Positions 37,511 to 46,690 of a stretch of 64,000 nt of DNA are shown here, piece by piece. The DNA is taken from assembly GCA_965659945.1 (NCBI GenBank), contig CBFHYJ010000003.1, positions 11,795 through 75,794 on the forward strand, in the 5' to 3' direction. A model generated the notes under the pieces. It did not search any database. It was given only the letters and a program-made list of their open reading frames with translations, and was not told where the DNA came from. This stretch comes from VMDJ01 sp965659945. GTDB taxonomy: Bacteria > Pseudomonadota > Gammaproteobacteria > Chromatiales > Chromatiaceae. The translations under genes were made by a program, and so were the position numbers. Positions within the stretch are counted from its first letter, which is position 1, and every line of letters starts with the position of its first letter.

Positions 37511-38782
37511 TTAACCCTTGGTGAATTCTGGGTATGCTTCCATACCGCATTCAGCCAAGTCTGCACCTTCGTACTCTTCTTCTTCACTGATACGGATACC
37601 CATGATCATCTTGATCACCATCCAAACAATAAAGCTAGCGACGAAGACCCAAGCGAAGATAGTGCCTGCACCAATCAACTGACCCATAAAGGTTGTACCT
37701 GAGTTAGTCAATGGCACTGCCAACAGACCCCACAGACCAACCACGCCGTGTACTGAGATCGCACCCACTGGATCATCGATCTTCATCTTGTCGAGCAAGG
37801 TGATTGAGAACACAACAATCAGACCACCAGCAGCACCAATCAAGGTAGCTTCAAGCGCTGTTGGGGTTGAAGGTTCTGCAGTGATCGCAACCAAGCCAGC
37901 CAATGCACCGTTAAGCGCCATAGTGAGGTCAGCTTTACCGAACAATGCGCGAGCTAAGATCAGTGCCGCAACCAAGCCACCTGCAGCAGCTGCGTTAGTG
38001 TTCAAGAACACCATAGCCACTGAGTTAGCGTTAGCGATATCGCCTAGCTTGAGTACTGAACCGCCATTGAAGCCGAACCAACCCATCCAAAGAATGAAAG
38101 TACCTAAGGTTGCGAGTGGTAGGTTTGCACCTGGAATCGCGCGAACTTCGCCGTTAGGACCGTACTTGCCTTTACGAGCACCCAGTAACAAGACACCTGC
38201 CAATGCTGCAGCCGCACCTGCCATGTGCACGATGCCTGAACCTGCGAAGTCAGAGAAGCCGTAGTCAGCGAGTGAGTACAAACCAAATACTGAGCCACCG
38301 CCCCATGTCCAGTTACCTTCCATAGGATAGATAAAACCAGTCATGACGACTGCGAACAACAAGAATGCCCATAGCTTCATACGCTCAGCAACAGCACCTG
38401 AAACAATCGACATTGCCGTTGCAACGAAAACAACTTGGAAGAAGAAGTCAGATGCACTTGAGTACACTGCACCGCCACCAAAGCCATCTTCACGACCTGC
38501 CATATCTTTTAGCGCATCCGCAACGAGTGTTTCACCGCCTTCGATGCCATTCAGGAAGTAAGAACCGCCGTACATGATTGCGTAGCCCATCACCATGTAC
38601 ATGATGCAAGACACCGCAAACAATGCGACGTTCTTTGTCAAAATTTCAGTTGTATTTTTAGAACGGACCAAACCGGCTTCTAACATTGAGAAGCCAGCAG
38701 CCATCCACATGACCAATGCGCCGCACACCAAGAAGTAAAAGGTGTCCATTGCGTACTGGAGTTCGAAAATATTGTTTTCCAT
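37511..38782 (-). CDS. amt: Ammonium transporter Amt
   Basis: Inner-membrane channel for ammonium of the Amt/Mep/Rh family. It has 423 residues and about 11 transmembrane segments. Family motifs include AAGFSMLEAGLVRSKNT, GSGIVHMAGAAAALAG with the pore histidine, GTFILWMGWFGFNGGS and ISVHGVVGLWGLLAVPL with the second conserved histidine. The C-terminal cytoplasmic tail needed for GlnK control is present. It follows glnK by 25 bases, the usual glnK-amt arrangement, and ends in a strong terminator. Confidence 0.97.
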   Translation of the reverse strand: MENNIFELQYAMDTFYFLVCGALVMWMAAGFSMLEAGLVRSKNTTEILTKNVALFAVSCIMYMVMGYAIMYGGSYFLNGIEGGETLVADALKDMAGREDGFGGGAVYSSASDFFFQVVFVATAMSIVSGAVAERMKLWAFLLFAVVMTGFIYPMEGNWTWGGGSVFGLYSLADYGFSDFAGSGIVHMAGAAAALAGVLLLGARKGKYGPNGEVRAIPGANLPLATLGTFILWMGWFGFNGGSVLKLGDIANANSVAMVFLNTNAAAAGGLVAALILARALFGKADLTMALNGALAGLVAITAEPSTPTALEATLIGAAGGLIVVFSITLLDKMKIDDPVGAISVHGVVGLWGLLAVPLTNSGTTFMGQLIGAGTIFAWVFVASFIVWMVIKMIMGIRISEEEEYEGADLAECGMEAYPEFTKG

Positions 38783-38807
38783 CTTTCGATCCTCTCGAAA
38801 TTAATGC

Positions 38808-39193
<386 letters not shown>

Positions 39194-39209
39194 ATTGCCG
39201 GCTATGCCG

Positions 39210-39884
39210 TTAGAAAGATTTGCTTAAAGAAACAAACAATTTAGGGTCATTGTCACCAGACTCTGCTTCAGCTTGTGAAACAGACATAGTCACATCAGCA
39301 AATCCTTCAACTGATTTACTCAAATCTAATTGAAAATGACCAAATGAAGTGTCAGATGCAGCAACCCCATCATCTTCAAAATCGTAATAACCCAAAGTGC
39401 CAGAAAGGCTCCAACCATCAGACAGCTCTCCGCCAGTTGATAAGTAGTAATAAGTATCGCCTTTAATGTATTGCTCGTTACCAGCTGCAGTTTCATCTAC
39501 TCCTGAAACGGTATATGCAATGCCTGCAGTAACTCCGCCAAGTGTGTACGATCCATATACTTCAGAAAAGTCACTATTAGAGTGATCAGGGTAATAAAAA
39601 TAAATTACGCCCAAGTCGTAATCATCACTGGATACACCAGCATAAAAATCAACCTCTGTGCCAGTACCACTTGCAGCCCAATCAATGTTTGAAGCCCAAG
39701 TGCCAGCGTAAAAACCAGATTCATTTGTGTAATCCAGTCCACCCGAAACTGCTGCTTGATTATCTGTTTGGGTCATCCCGCGCCATACGTAGTTACTGGT
39801 AGCGCCAATGTTCGCTTCTAACGCCGCATTCGCTGCACCTGAAATCATTAAACCCATTGCTAAAACTAAAGTTGTCTTTTTCAT
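39210..39884 (-). CDS. TorF-family putative porin
   Basis: A 224-residue outer-membrane beta-barrel protein. Signal peptide KKTTLVLAMGLMISGAANA, then alternating aromatic strands (SNYVWRGMTQTDNQAAVSGGLDY, FYAGTWASNIDW) that mark the TorF/TIGR02001 family, and a terminal Phe (LFVSLSKSF) as expected for BAM recognition. The ATG at 39884 follows AGGA; a longer reading to 39932 was rejected because it would place the signal peptide internally and overlap the promoter start region. It lies before glnK-amt behind a sigma-54 promoter, which suggests uptake of a nitrogen compound across the outer membrane. Confidence 0.9.
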   Translation of the reverse strand: MKKTTLVLAMGLMISGAANAALEANIGATSNYVWRGMTQTDNQAAVSGGLDYTNESGFYAGTWASNIDWAASGTGTEVDFYAGVSSDDYDLGVIYFYYPDHSNSDFSEVYGSYTLGGVTAGIAYTVSGVDETAAGNEQYIKGDTYYYLSTGGELSDGWSLSGTLGYYDFEDDGVAASDTSFGHFQLDLSKSVEGFADVTMSVSQAEAESGDNDPKLFVSLSKSF

Positions 39885-39941
39885 TTTTAAATTCCTACTC
39901 AAAAAGTTGAATAAAGACCCGAGGGGGTACATAGAAACTAT

Positions 39942-39957
39942 TGCATCAAGCGTGCCA
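39942..39957 (-). promoter_or_regulatory. Sigma-54 promoter of torF-glnK-amt
   Basis: The minus strand reads TGGCACGCTTGATGCA, which matches the RpoN consensus TGGCACG-N4-TTGCA at all but one position and keeps the exact GG-to-GC spacing. Transcription should start near 39930, about 45 bases before the torF ATG. Confidence 0.88.
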
Positions 39958-40048
39958 CTTTTTATTTATCAATAAATTCAGTTACTTAAATTCTTATTGG
40001 ATTTACAAGCTCATTCACCTGCACCAGAGCGACAAGGTTTAATGGACG

Positions 40049-40077
40049 TGCACCACAATGACGCACTCTTTTGGTGC
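40049..40077. promoter_or_regulatory. Probable NtrC enhancer sites upstream of torF
   Basis: Two overlapping imperfect inverted repeats resemble NtrC boxes: TGCACCACAATGACGCA (40049-40065) and GCACTCTTTTGGTGC (40063-40077). A further half site TGCACCA lies at 40020-40026. They sit about 120-147 bases upstream of the predicted sigma-54 start, the usual enhancer distance. The region also lies before ubiK on the other strand. Confidence 0.65.
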
Positions 40078-40146
40078 TTATCGGCAATTGAAAGCACACA
40101 GCCCCTGCTCTAACCTAATGCCATAACGATTTATGGAGTATTGGGT

Positions 40147-40395
40147 ATGTTTGATCCAAAGATTTTTGACGACCTATCGCGCAAGCTAGTTGATGGTCTA
40201 CCTTCCGGCCTGCAATCGCTGCAGGGTGACGTTGAGCGCAATATCAAAGCCTCTTTAGAGGCTGCCTTACGTCAGATGAACTTAGTTTCACGTGATGAGT
40301 TCGAGATTCAACAAGCGATCTTGATACGCACACGCGAGAAGGTTGACGCTCTCGAAACACGCGTTGCCGAGTTAGAAGCGCAACTTAAATCCTGA
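40147..40395 (+). CDS. ubiK: Ubiquinone biosynthesis accessory factor UbiK
   Basis: A small coiled-coil protein of the BMFP family that supports the UbiJ-centred ubiquinone synthesis complex. It has about 82 residues from ATG 40147, preceded by GGAG with eight bases of spacing. The pattern FDPKIFDDLSRKL, SLQGDVERNIKASLEAALRQMNLVSRDEFEIQ and TREKVDALETRVAELEAQL matches E. coli YqiC/UbiK closely. Its place beside glnK-amt is also seen in pseudomonads. Confidence 0.92.
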   Translation: MFDPKIFDDLSRKLVDGLPSGLQSLQGDVERNIKASLEAALRQMNLVSRDEFEIQQAILIRTREKVDALETRVAELEAQLKS

Positions 40396-40485
40396 GGAAT
40401 CACCTGTAAGCGTCGTTACCGAGAGTTTCAATGCTCTTGGATTCACACATGCTACCGATGTGCGAAGCACGTACACTTCGCCCCC

Positions 40486-42378
40486 ATGTTGCACCTTGAC
40501 CACATTGCTATCCGCCGCGGACCTCGTCTGCTGTTTAGAGATGCCAGCTTTCAGATCCATCCAGGTAAAAAAGTCGGCATCACCGGCGCTAATGGCACAG
40601 GCAAGTCATCTCTGTTTGCGCTCATTCTTGGTGAGCTAAGCGCCGATACGGGTGATCTCCATAAACCCGCCGATTGGATCATTGCGCACTTAGCCCAAGA
40701 GGTACCAGCGACTCACCAGGAAGCGATTGAGTATGTGATTGATGGTGATGCACCACTTCGCGCATTAGAGCAATCCCTGGCTCACGCAGAACAACACGGT
40801 CAAGGTGAACACATTGCGCATCTGCATGCGGAGATGGATCACATCGGCGGTTACCAGGCACGAAGTCGTGCCGCCCAACTGATGGCAGGCCTAGGCTTTG
40901 CATCGAGTGATACACAGCTACCCTTGGATAGTTTTTCTGGTGGCTGGCGTATGCGACTGAATCTCGCGCGCACCTTAATGTGTCGTTCTGATTTACTTTT
41001 GCTTGACGAGCCCACCAACCACCTCGATCTCGATGCAGTGATTTGGTTAGAAGATTGGTTGAAAGCTTATCGTGGCACCTTGTTACTTATCTCTCACGAC
41101 CGTGACTTCCTAGATTCGGTCTGCGATCAGATTCTGCATCTTGAGCAAAACAAAGCGACGCTCTATTCAGGCAACTACACCGCATTCGAACGCATTCGCA
41201 CTGAACGTTTAGCTAACCAACAAGCCAGCTTTGAAAAACAACAACGCGAAGTGGCGCACATGCGCTCGTTTGTTGAGCGCTTCCGTGCAAAAGCCACCAA
41301 GGCCAAACAAGCACAAAGCCGTTTAAAAGCGCTTGAGCGGATGGAGCTGATTGCACCTGCGCATGTTGACTCACCTTTCGCTTTTAGCTTTAAACCGCCG
41401 AAGAAAAACCCACACCCTTTGTTGCAGCTGCATGACAGTGCTGTGAGCTATGGCGACAAAGCCATCTTCAGTAAAGCAAACAGCATCTTGGGGCCGGGTG
41501 ATCGTATTGGCTTACTGGGTCCTAACGGTGCAGGTAAGTCGACCTTTATTAAATTACTTGCGGGCGAGCTCAGCACGCAGACTGGCGAGCGCATCGAAGC
41601 CAAAGATCTACAGCTAGGCTATTTCGCGCAACATCAACTTGAACAGCTACATCCACAACACACACCGGTAGAACATCTTCAGCAACTTGATCCACAGATT
41701 GGTGAACAAGATGCGCGTGACTACCTAGGTGGTTTTGGTTTTATTGACGACAAAGCATTAGAGAAGGTTGAGCCCTTCTCGGGCGGCGAGAAGTCTCGTT
41801 TGGCATTGGCCTTGGTCGTATATCAACGTCCCAATCTTTTATTGCTCGACGAGCCGACTAACCATCTTGACCTTGATATGCGCCAAGCACTTGCCACTGC
41901 TTTGCAAAGCTTTGAAGGCGCGATGGTTATCGTCTCGCACGACCGTCACTTATTACGCACTTGCTGTGACCAGTTATGGCTAGTGCATGATCAGCGTGTC
42001 GATGAGTTCGCCGAAGATCTCGACAGTTATCCGCGTTGGCTAGCTAAACAAATTGCGCCAAAGCTGGATGACAAACCAAGCAATACCGCGTCACGTAAAG
42101 ATCAAAAGCGTCTTGAAGCCAAGCGTCGCCAAAAGCTCAGCCCACTAAAAAAGAAGATCATTCAAGCGGAAGAGTTGATGAAGTCACTCCAAGCCGATGT
42201 TGCTGCGCTTGAGCAAAAACTCTCCGATAACGACCTCTATGATGCGTCACGTAAAGAGGACCTCACTAAAGTACTTGCCGAAAAAGCACGCGTTGATGCT
42301 GCGCTAGAAGATGCCGAGTTCGCTTGGTTCCAAGCCGAAGAGCAATTAGAAAATCTGCTGCAAGAATTAGAAGATTAA
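40486..42378 (+). CDS. yheS: ABC-F family ATPase YheS
   Basis: A soluble ABC-F protein that acts on ribosomes, with no membrane domain. It has 630 residues (E. coli YheS 637). Two ATPase domains are present: the first with GANGTGKSS and DFLS-type signature SFSGGWRMRLNLART, the second with GPNGAGKST and PFSGGEKSRLALALV. The interdomain linker (RFRAKATKAKQAQSRLKALERME) and the C-terminal coiled coil (KRLEAKRRQKLSPLKKKIIQAEE) are those of YheS rather than Uup or EttA. Recent work links YheS-type proteins to relief of stalled translation. Confidence 0.93.
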   Translation: MLHLDHIAIRRGPRLLFRDASFQIHPGKKVGITGANGTGKSSLFALILGELSADTGDLHKPADWIIAHLAQEVPATHQEAIEYVIDGDAPLRALEQSLAHAEQHGQGEHIAHLHAEMDHIGGYQARSRAAQLMAGLGFASSDTQLPLDSFSGGWRMRLNLARTLMCRSDLLLLDEPTNHLDLDAVIWLEDWLKAYRGTLLLISHDRDFLDSVCDQILHLEQNKATLYSGNYTAFERIRTERLANQQASFEKQQREVAHMRSFVERFRAKATKAKQAQSRLKALERMELIAPAHVDSPFAFSFKPPKKNPHPLLQLHDSAVSYGDKAIFSKANSILGPGDRIGLLGPNGAGKSTFIKLLAGELSTQTGERIEAKDLQLGYFAQHQLEQLHPQHTPVEHLQQLDPQIGEQDARDYLGGFGFIDDKALEKVEPFSGGEKSRLALALVVYQRPNLLLLDEPTNHLDLDMRQALATALQSFEGAMVIVSHDRHLLRTCCDQLWLVHDQRVDEFAEDLDSYPRWLAKQIAPKLDDKPSNTASRKDQKRLEAKRRQKLSPLKKKIIQAEELMKSLQADVAALEQKLSDNDLYDASRKEDLTKVLAEKARVDAALEDAEFAWFQAEEQLENLLQELED

Positions 42379-42416
42379 GCACTCGCCTTCTACCGCACTT
42401 CCGCTAAAGTGCCTGC

Positions 42417-43766
42417 ATGAATACGCAAGATACCCTAGCTAACGTCTCCAGACTCACCGCTTTTTGGTACTGGCTAAAGCTCGGCTTTATCAGCTTTGGC
42501 GGCCCTGCCGGTCAAATCGCGATGATGCACCAAGAACTGGTTGAGAAACGCCGTTGGATTTCTGAGCGTCGTTTTTTACACGCGCTTAACTACACCATGG
42601 TGCTCCCCGGACCTGAGGCACAACAACTCGCCGCCTATATGGGTTGGCTGATGCACGGCACATTCGGCGGCATCGTTGCAGGCACATTATTTGTCTTACC
42701 TTCTTTACTGATCTTGATCGCACTGACTTGGGCTTACTTAAGCTTTGGTCACCTCGATAGTGTTGCAGGCATCTTGTACGGCATTAAACCTGCGGTCGTG
42801 GCGATCGTGTTATTTGCTGCCTATCGCATCGGCATGAAAACCTTGCGTCATGGCTTCTTAATGACGATCGCGCTAGCCGCGTTTGTTGGATTATTTGTTT
42901 TTCATATCAGCTTTCCCTACATCATCATTGCCGCGGCAGTGATAGGTTGGGTTGGTCATCACTTTATTCCGGATGCGTTTAAAGCGTCAGGCGGGCATGG
43001 TGCTTCGGGTGAGCAGCACGGCAAAGCGCTGATTGATGACGATACCCCACCCCCAAGCTGGGCAGCCTTTAGCTGGGCAAGCAGCCTGTTCAAATTGGCG
43101 GTTGGTTTAATGCTCTGGCTTCTTGTTGAAGGGGCTTTGTATCTCAGCTTTGGTTGGCAAGGTCCTCTGACACAGATGGGCTGGTTCTTTACCAAAGCCG
43201 CCTTAGTCACCTTTGGTGGCGCTTATGCCGTATTGCCTTATGTCTATCAAGGCAGCGTGAATGAGTATCAATGGCTCAGCGCGACACAAATGATGGACGG
43301 CTTAGCGCTCGGTGAAACCACGCCTGGCCCACTGATCATGATCGTTGCCTTTATTGGTTTTGTTGGCGGCTGGACTAAAGAACTGTTTGGACCTGAAGCG
43401 CAGCTTCTCGCCGGTGCAGCGGGTGCTAGCGTTGCAACCCTGTTTACCTTTTTGCCGTCATTTATCTTTATCTTAATTGGCGCGCCATTGGTCGAGCATA
43501 CGCGTAACGATATGAAACTCTCAGCACCGCTCACCGCAATCACAGCGGCAGTCGTGGGGGTGATTGTGAACCTTGCGACCTTCTTTGCATGGCATGTGTT
43601 TTGGCCGCAAGGCACTGAGGTAGCACCTTTTGCTGGCAGCTTAGATATCACGGCTATCGTGATTGCCTTGGTCGCTTTCTTCGCGTTATCTCGCTTTAAA
43701 CAAAGTGTGATGCGGGTTATCGGCGCAAGCGCGATCGCGGGCTTGGTAATTCAAGCCGTGCTTTAG
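42417..43766 (+). CDS. chrA: Chromate transporter ChrA, two-domain form
   Basis: A 449-residue inner-membrane protein of the CHR family, long form with two homologous halves. The N-terminal half carries FWYWLKLGFISFGGPAGQIAMMH and VLPGPEAQQLAAYMGW; the C-terminal half carries FFTKAALVTFGGAYAVLPYV and GETTPGPLIMIVAFIGF. Long ChrA proteins export chromate with proton motive force, but many homologs have unproven substrates. It lies 38 bases after yheS, with no terminator between. Its stop overlaps that of the convergent TSUP gene. Confidence 0.93.
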   Translation: MNTQDTLANVSRLTAFWYWLKLGFISFGGPAGQIAMMHQELVEKRRWISERRFLHALNYTMVLPGPEAQQLAAYMGWLMHGTFGGIVAGTLFVLPSLLILIALTWAYLSFGHLDSVAGILYGIKPAVVAIVLFAAYRIGMKTLRHGFLMTIALAAFVGLFVFHISFPYIIIAAAVIGWVGHHFIPDAFKASGGHGASGEQHGKALIDDDTPPPSWAAFSWASSLFKLAVGLMLWLLVEGALYLSFGWQGPLTQMGWFFTKAALVTFGGAYAVLPYVYQGSVNEYQWLSATQMMDGLALGETTPGPLIMIVAFIGFVGGWTKELFGPEAQLLAGAAGASVATLFTFLPSFIFILIGAPLVEHTRNDMKLSAPLTAITAAVVGVIVNLATFFAWHVFWPQGTEVAPFAGSLDITAIVIALVAFFALSRFKQSVMRVIGASAIAGLVIQAVL

Positions 43767-44509
43767 TGAGTTGTCGCTAACAGCTGCCATAAACCAAAGG
43801 CTGATACGACCAACAAACCGATGCCGAGATAACGCTTCACTTCTGCTGCGTTATGCCCAATCAGATGTTTGTGGAAACGTAAGCCGACAAAATGGCCAAT
43901 CGCTGCAGGTAGGATTAAATACAGCGCCCATTCAAATTGCAGATCGACATCAAAGATGACAAAGGCCGCCATCTTGATCAGCACGAGCAAGAACCAAATC
44001 ACAAATAAGGTATCGCGATAAGCGGTCAACACCACTTCTTTGATAGCCACCGCAGCAATCAACGGTGCGCCGACCAATGAGGCACCGCTGACATAGCCAC
44101 CGATCACTAACAGCCCGCGATCCCACCATTTTGAGTCGCCGCGGAAATCGCGTTTGAGTATCCAGGCGATCGCATAGAAGGCCGTAATCGCAAAGACAAA
44201 GATCGCCATCCAACGGGCCGGCAAACTGATCAAGCCAATCACGCCGAGTAACTTGGGTAGCAGCATCCAACCCATCGAGCGTTTCACAAAGCCCCAATCG
44301 ATATGCTTAAGACGACCGGCTGCCGTGGTGGATGAAAAGATCAACAAGTGCCACGCAACGATCGGCAAGAAGAGCAAAGGATCATCACGGATTAAAAGCA
44401 ACAAAGGCATGCTGAGTGCCGCGCCACCAAAGCCGATAGCCGTGCGAACAAAACCTGACCACACAAAAATAGCGATGATCAAAATCCATTCAGTCGTTGA
44501 AAAGTCCAC
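43763..44509 (-). CDS. TSUP/TauE-SafE family permease
   Basis: A roughly 248-residue inner-membrane protein with about eight transmembrane segments, of the TauE/SafE (TSUP) family that moves sulfite, sulfoacetate or other organic anions. Family features are FVRTAIGFGGAALSMPLLLL near the N-terminus and YVSGASLVGAPLIAAVAI at the start of the second half. GTG 44509 with GGAG six bases upstream was chosen; a TTG at 44527 could add six residues. The substrate is not readable. Its neighbour chrA is another oxyanion-type transporter. Confidence 0.88.
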   Translation of the reverse strand: MDFSTTEWILIIAIFVWSGFVRTAIGFGGAALSMPLLLLIRDDPLLFLPIVAWHLLIFSSTTAAGRLKHIDWGFVKRSMGWMLLPKLLGVIGLISLPARWMAIFVFAITAFYAIAWILKRDFRGDSKWWDRGLLVIGGYVSGASLVGAPLIAAVAIKEVVLTAYRDTLFVIWFLLVLIKMAAFVIFDVDLQFEWALYLILPAAIGHFVGLRFHKHLIGHNAAEVKRYLGIGLLVVSAFGLWQLLATTH

Positions 44510-44588
44510 ACCTAGCTCCAGCAGCAATGTGCACGCATTGTGTCATGCAATCTGACACTTAGAACATTACGAATGCCAATAAATCGGC

Positions 44589-45137
44589 TTAGTAGGTCGA
44601 TGAAAAGCTGAACAGCTTTTGAATCTCTTCCTTCGACTTGCCACGGAAGTGCGCCATGTTGCGCTCGGGAATCATCTCAGGCTTTGGAAAACGTTTTAGT
44701 GCAGCCGCCATCGGGCCTTCACGCAAATAATGGAACACCGGGTAAGGCGCACGATTGGTCCAGTTGGCATGATCGTCTGCCTCATTACCATCGAACACAT
44801 ACTTAGGATGAAAGCTGGCTAACTGCACCTCGCCAGATAGGCCCGCATCTTCAATCGCTTGCTCACATGCACCTAAGCACTCGAGGTACTCATCGAAATC
44901 ACCCAAAGCATAAGGCACAACCAGTGCCGCACTTTCGAGATGCTCACCATGATCTGAGGCAAAGTGCTGCAGGCCACCTAAGAAATCTTGATACGCACCT
45001 TCGAATGAATCGGCTTGGCTCATTTGCATGGCAAAGTGATTATTCAAAATCGAAGTGCGTGCAAACGGACATAAGCCCTCGCCCATCACGATTTGATTAA
45101 TCCAATGCTGCATTGCTTGCATCACTTCTTGGCTCAT
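44589..45137 (-). CDS. DUF1415 family protein
   Basis: A 182-residue soluble protein of the DUF1415 family, function unknown. The conserved parts are VMGEGLCPFARTS at the N-terminus, LVVPYALGDFDEYLECLGACEQAI in the middle and QLASFHPKYVFDGNEADDHANWTNRAPYPVFHYLRE, with conserved Cys, His and Asp residues that look like a metal or active site. The start overlaps the MOSC stop by four bases, so the two are translated together. Confidence 0.9.
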   Translation of the reverse strand: MSQEVMQAMQHWINQIVMGEGLCPFARTSILNNHFAMQMSQADSFEGAYQDFLGGLQHFASDHGEHLESAALVVPYALGDFDEYLECLGACEQAIEDAGLSGEVQLASFHPKYVFDGNEADDHANWTNRAPYPVFHYLREGPMAAALKRFPKPEMIPERNMAHFRGKSKEEIQKLFSFSSTY

Positions 45138-45919
45138 GCGATTACCTCAACTGTGTCATTCAGGCAGAGGATACCCGAATTACGTTGGATCACGTTCTGG
45201 CCAAAGAACACTTTGTTGTCACGCTTTCTGTGTTTAGCCAAACCTTCGAGCACCGCCTGTTCTTTTTCTGCGCTGTATAAATTCACACTAGGGATAACGC
45301 AACGCGAACAAGGCTTCACCAGATCAAACAAAATGCCGCCGATACGAATGGTCTTCCAACCATCCTCAGCATAAGGCTCACAATCTGCGACCACGATGTT
45401 CGGGCGAAAACGCTCCATTTCAACCGGCGTTTTAAGTTTGCTATTCAGGTCTTCAAGCGAGGCTTCACTGATTAATAACAGCGGAAAGCCATCGGCAAAA
45501 CTGACCTGATCACCTTCTTGCGCATAGCGCATATCCACCTGACGCAAAGCAGTTTCAGGCATATAAACCAAATGTACTGGCTGCTCTAACCACTCACTCA
45601 ACACCGCATCAATCGATGCCTCAACACCAACGGCTTGGCATTGGTCTTCCCACACAGTGACCTCAATCAGCTTGTCGGCCGAGGGTGCTGGCACGCTGAG
45701 TAATTGATCATTGAAGCAAAGACGCAGCTCACCTTCTTCAAGTACGGCAAAGATCTTCACCATGTTAGGCAACTGACGTTGTGTGAGAAATTGATACTGA
45801 TCGCCAACTATCATCCAACGACGATCACCAAACAAACCGCCGGCCACCAATGGCAGCATTGGTGGTTGTAAGCCGCGACAGGATTTAACAGGATATTGCC
45901 AAAGTTGAGAGATATGCAT
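45134..45919 (-). CDS. MOSC domain protein (YcbX-like)
   Basis: A 261-residue protein with an N-terminal MOSC beta-barrel domain (QLWQYPVKSCRGLQP, GGLFGDRRWMIV) followed by the C-terminal MOSC domain (RFRPNIVVADCEPYAEDGWKTIRIGGILFDLVKPCSRCVIPSV). The cysteine in CSRC is the usual Moco-binding residue. YcbX-type enzymes reduce N-hydroxylated compounds using molybdenum cofactor, but the C-terminal ferredoxin domain of E. coli YcbX is absent here. It precedes the DUF1415 gene in one operon. Confidence 0.9.
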   Translation of the reverse strand: MHISQLWQYPVKSCRGLQPPMLPLVAGGLFGDRRWMIVGDQYQFLTQRQLPNMVKIFAVLEEGELRLCFNDQLLSVPAPSADKLIEVTVWEDQCQAVGVEASIDAVLSEWLEQPVHLVYMPETALRQVDMRYAQEGDQVSFADGFPLLLISEASLEDLNSKLKTPVEMERFRPNIVVADCEPYAEDGWKTIRIGGILFDLVKPCSRCVIPSVNLYSAEKEQAVLEGLAKHRKRDNKVFFGQNVIQRNSGILCLNDTVEVIA

Positions 45920-45963
45920 TTTAATGAAGTAGTTTCTTGCTTGTGGTTAGCGCCTTACTGTAA

Positions 45964-46635
45964 ATGAAAAACATCCTTCTTATTAAAAAGATACCTACAG
46001 TCAGCTGGAGCTCACACCATCCACTAAACTTTACGCCTCGTCCTCTTACACTATTCTTTCTTTGCATGGGTTTGATGATTTTTGGTATTGGAGAGGCGCT
46101 GCTGATTAATAGCCATCTCGGCGTAAGTCCATGGACGGTACTCGCACAAGGCGTCAGCCTATCCACATCACAAAGCATTGGATGGTCGACCTTTTATATC
46201 AGTATCGTAGTTCTTTCATTATGGCTGCCACTTAAACAAGTGCCAGGCATCGGGACCTTATTAAATGCCATTATTATTGCTGCCAGCATCGAACTTTCAT
46301 TGCCTTTGTTGCCAAAACCAGCCACGTTTGAATTTCAATTACTGCAAAGTATGCTTGGGATCTTTGTTGTAGGGTTTGGAAGTGGTATTTATTTAATAGC
46401 GCATCTAGGCGCCGGGCCTCGAGATGGCTTGATGACTGGACTACAACGTATATCTGAACTGCCCATGGCATGGGTGAGAACGATCATTGAGCTCATTGTC
46501 GTTATCACAGGATGGTTCCTTGGAGGAACCGTGGGCATTGGCACCCTTTTATTTGCCATCGTGATAGGGCCGGCGGTTTCGTTGGGTCTTGCAACAGTTA
46601 AGTATGCATTTCAATCTGCTGAGAACGGTGAGTAA
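45964..46635 (+). CDS. YczE/YitT-family membrane protein
   Basis: A 223-residue inner-membrane protein with about five or six transmembrane segments. The signature of the YczE/YyaS family is visible: FGIGEALLINSHLGVSPWTVLAQGV, GIGTLLNAIIIA, IYLIAHLGAGPRDGLMTGL and GTVGIGTLLFAIVIGPAVS. Function of the family is unknown. No Shine-Dalgarno site is visible before the ATG. It stands between the MOSC gene (divergent) and the alcohol dehydrogenase. Confidence 0.85.
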   Translation: MKNILLIKKIPTVSWSSHHPLNFTPRPLTLFFLCMGLMIFGIGEALLINSHLGVSPWTVLAQGVSLSTSQSIGWSTFYISIVVLSLWLPLKQVPGIGTLLNAIIIAASIELSLPLLPKPATFEFQLLQSMLGIFVVGFGSGIYLIAHLGAGPRDGLMTGLQRISELPMAWVRTIIELIVVITGWFLGGTVGIGTLLFAIVIGPAVSLGLATVKYAFQSAENGE

Positions 46636-46690
46636 TTCGGCAAACCTTTTTGCTTCTGGCATGATGTAAGAAATCACCCGGACTCCTGCT

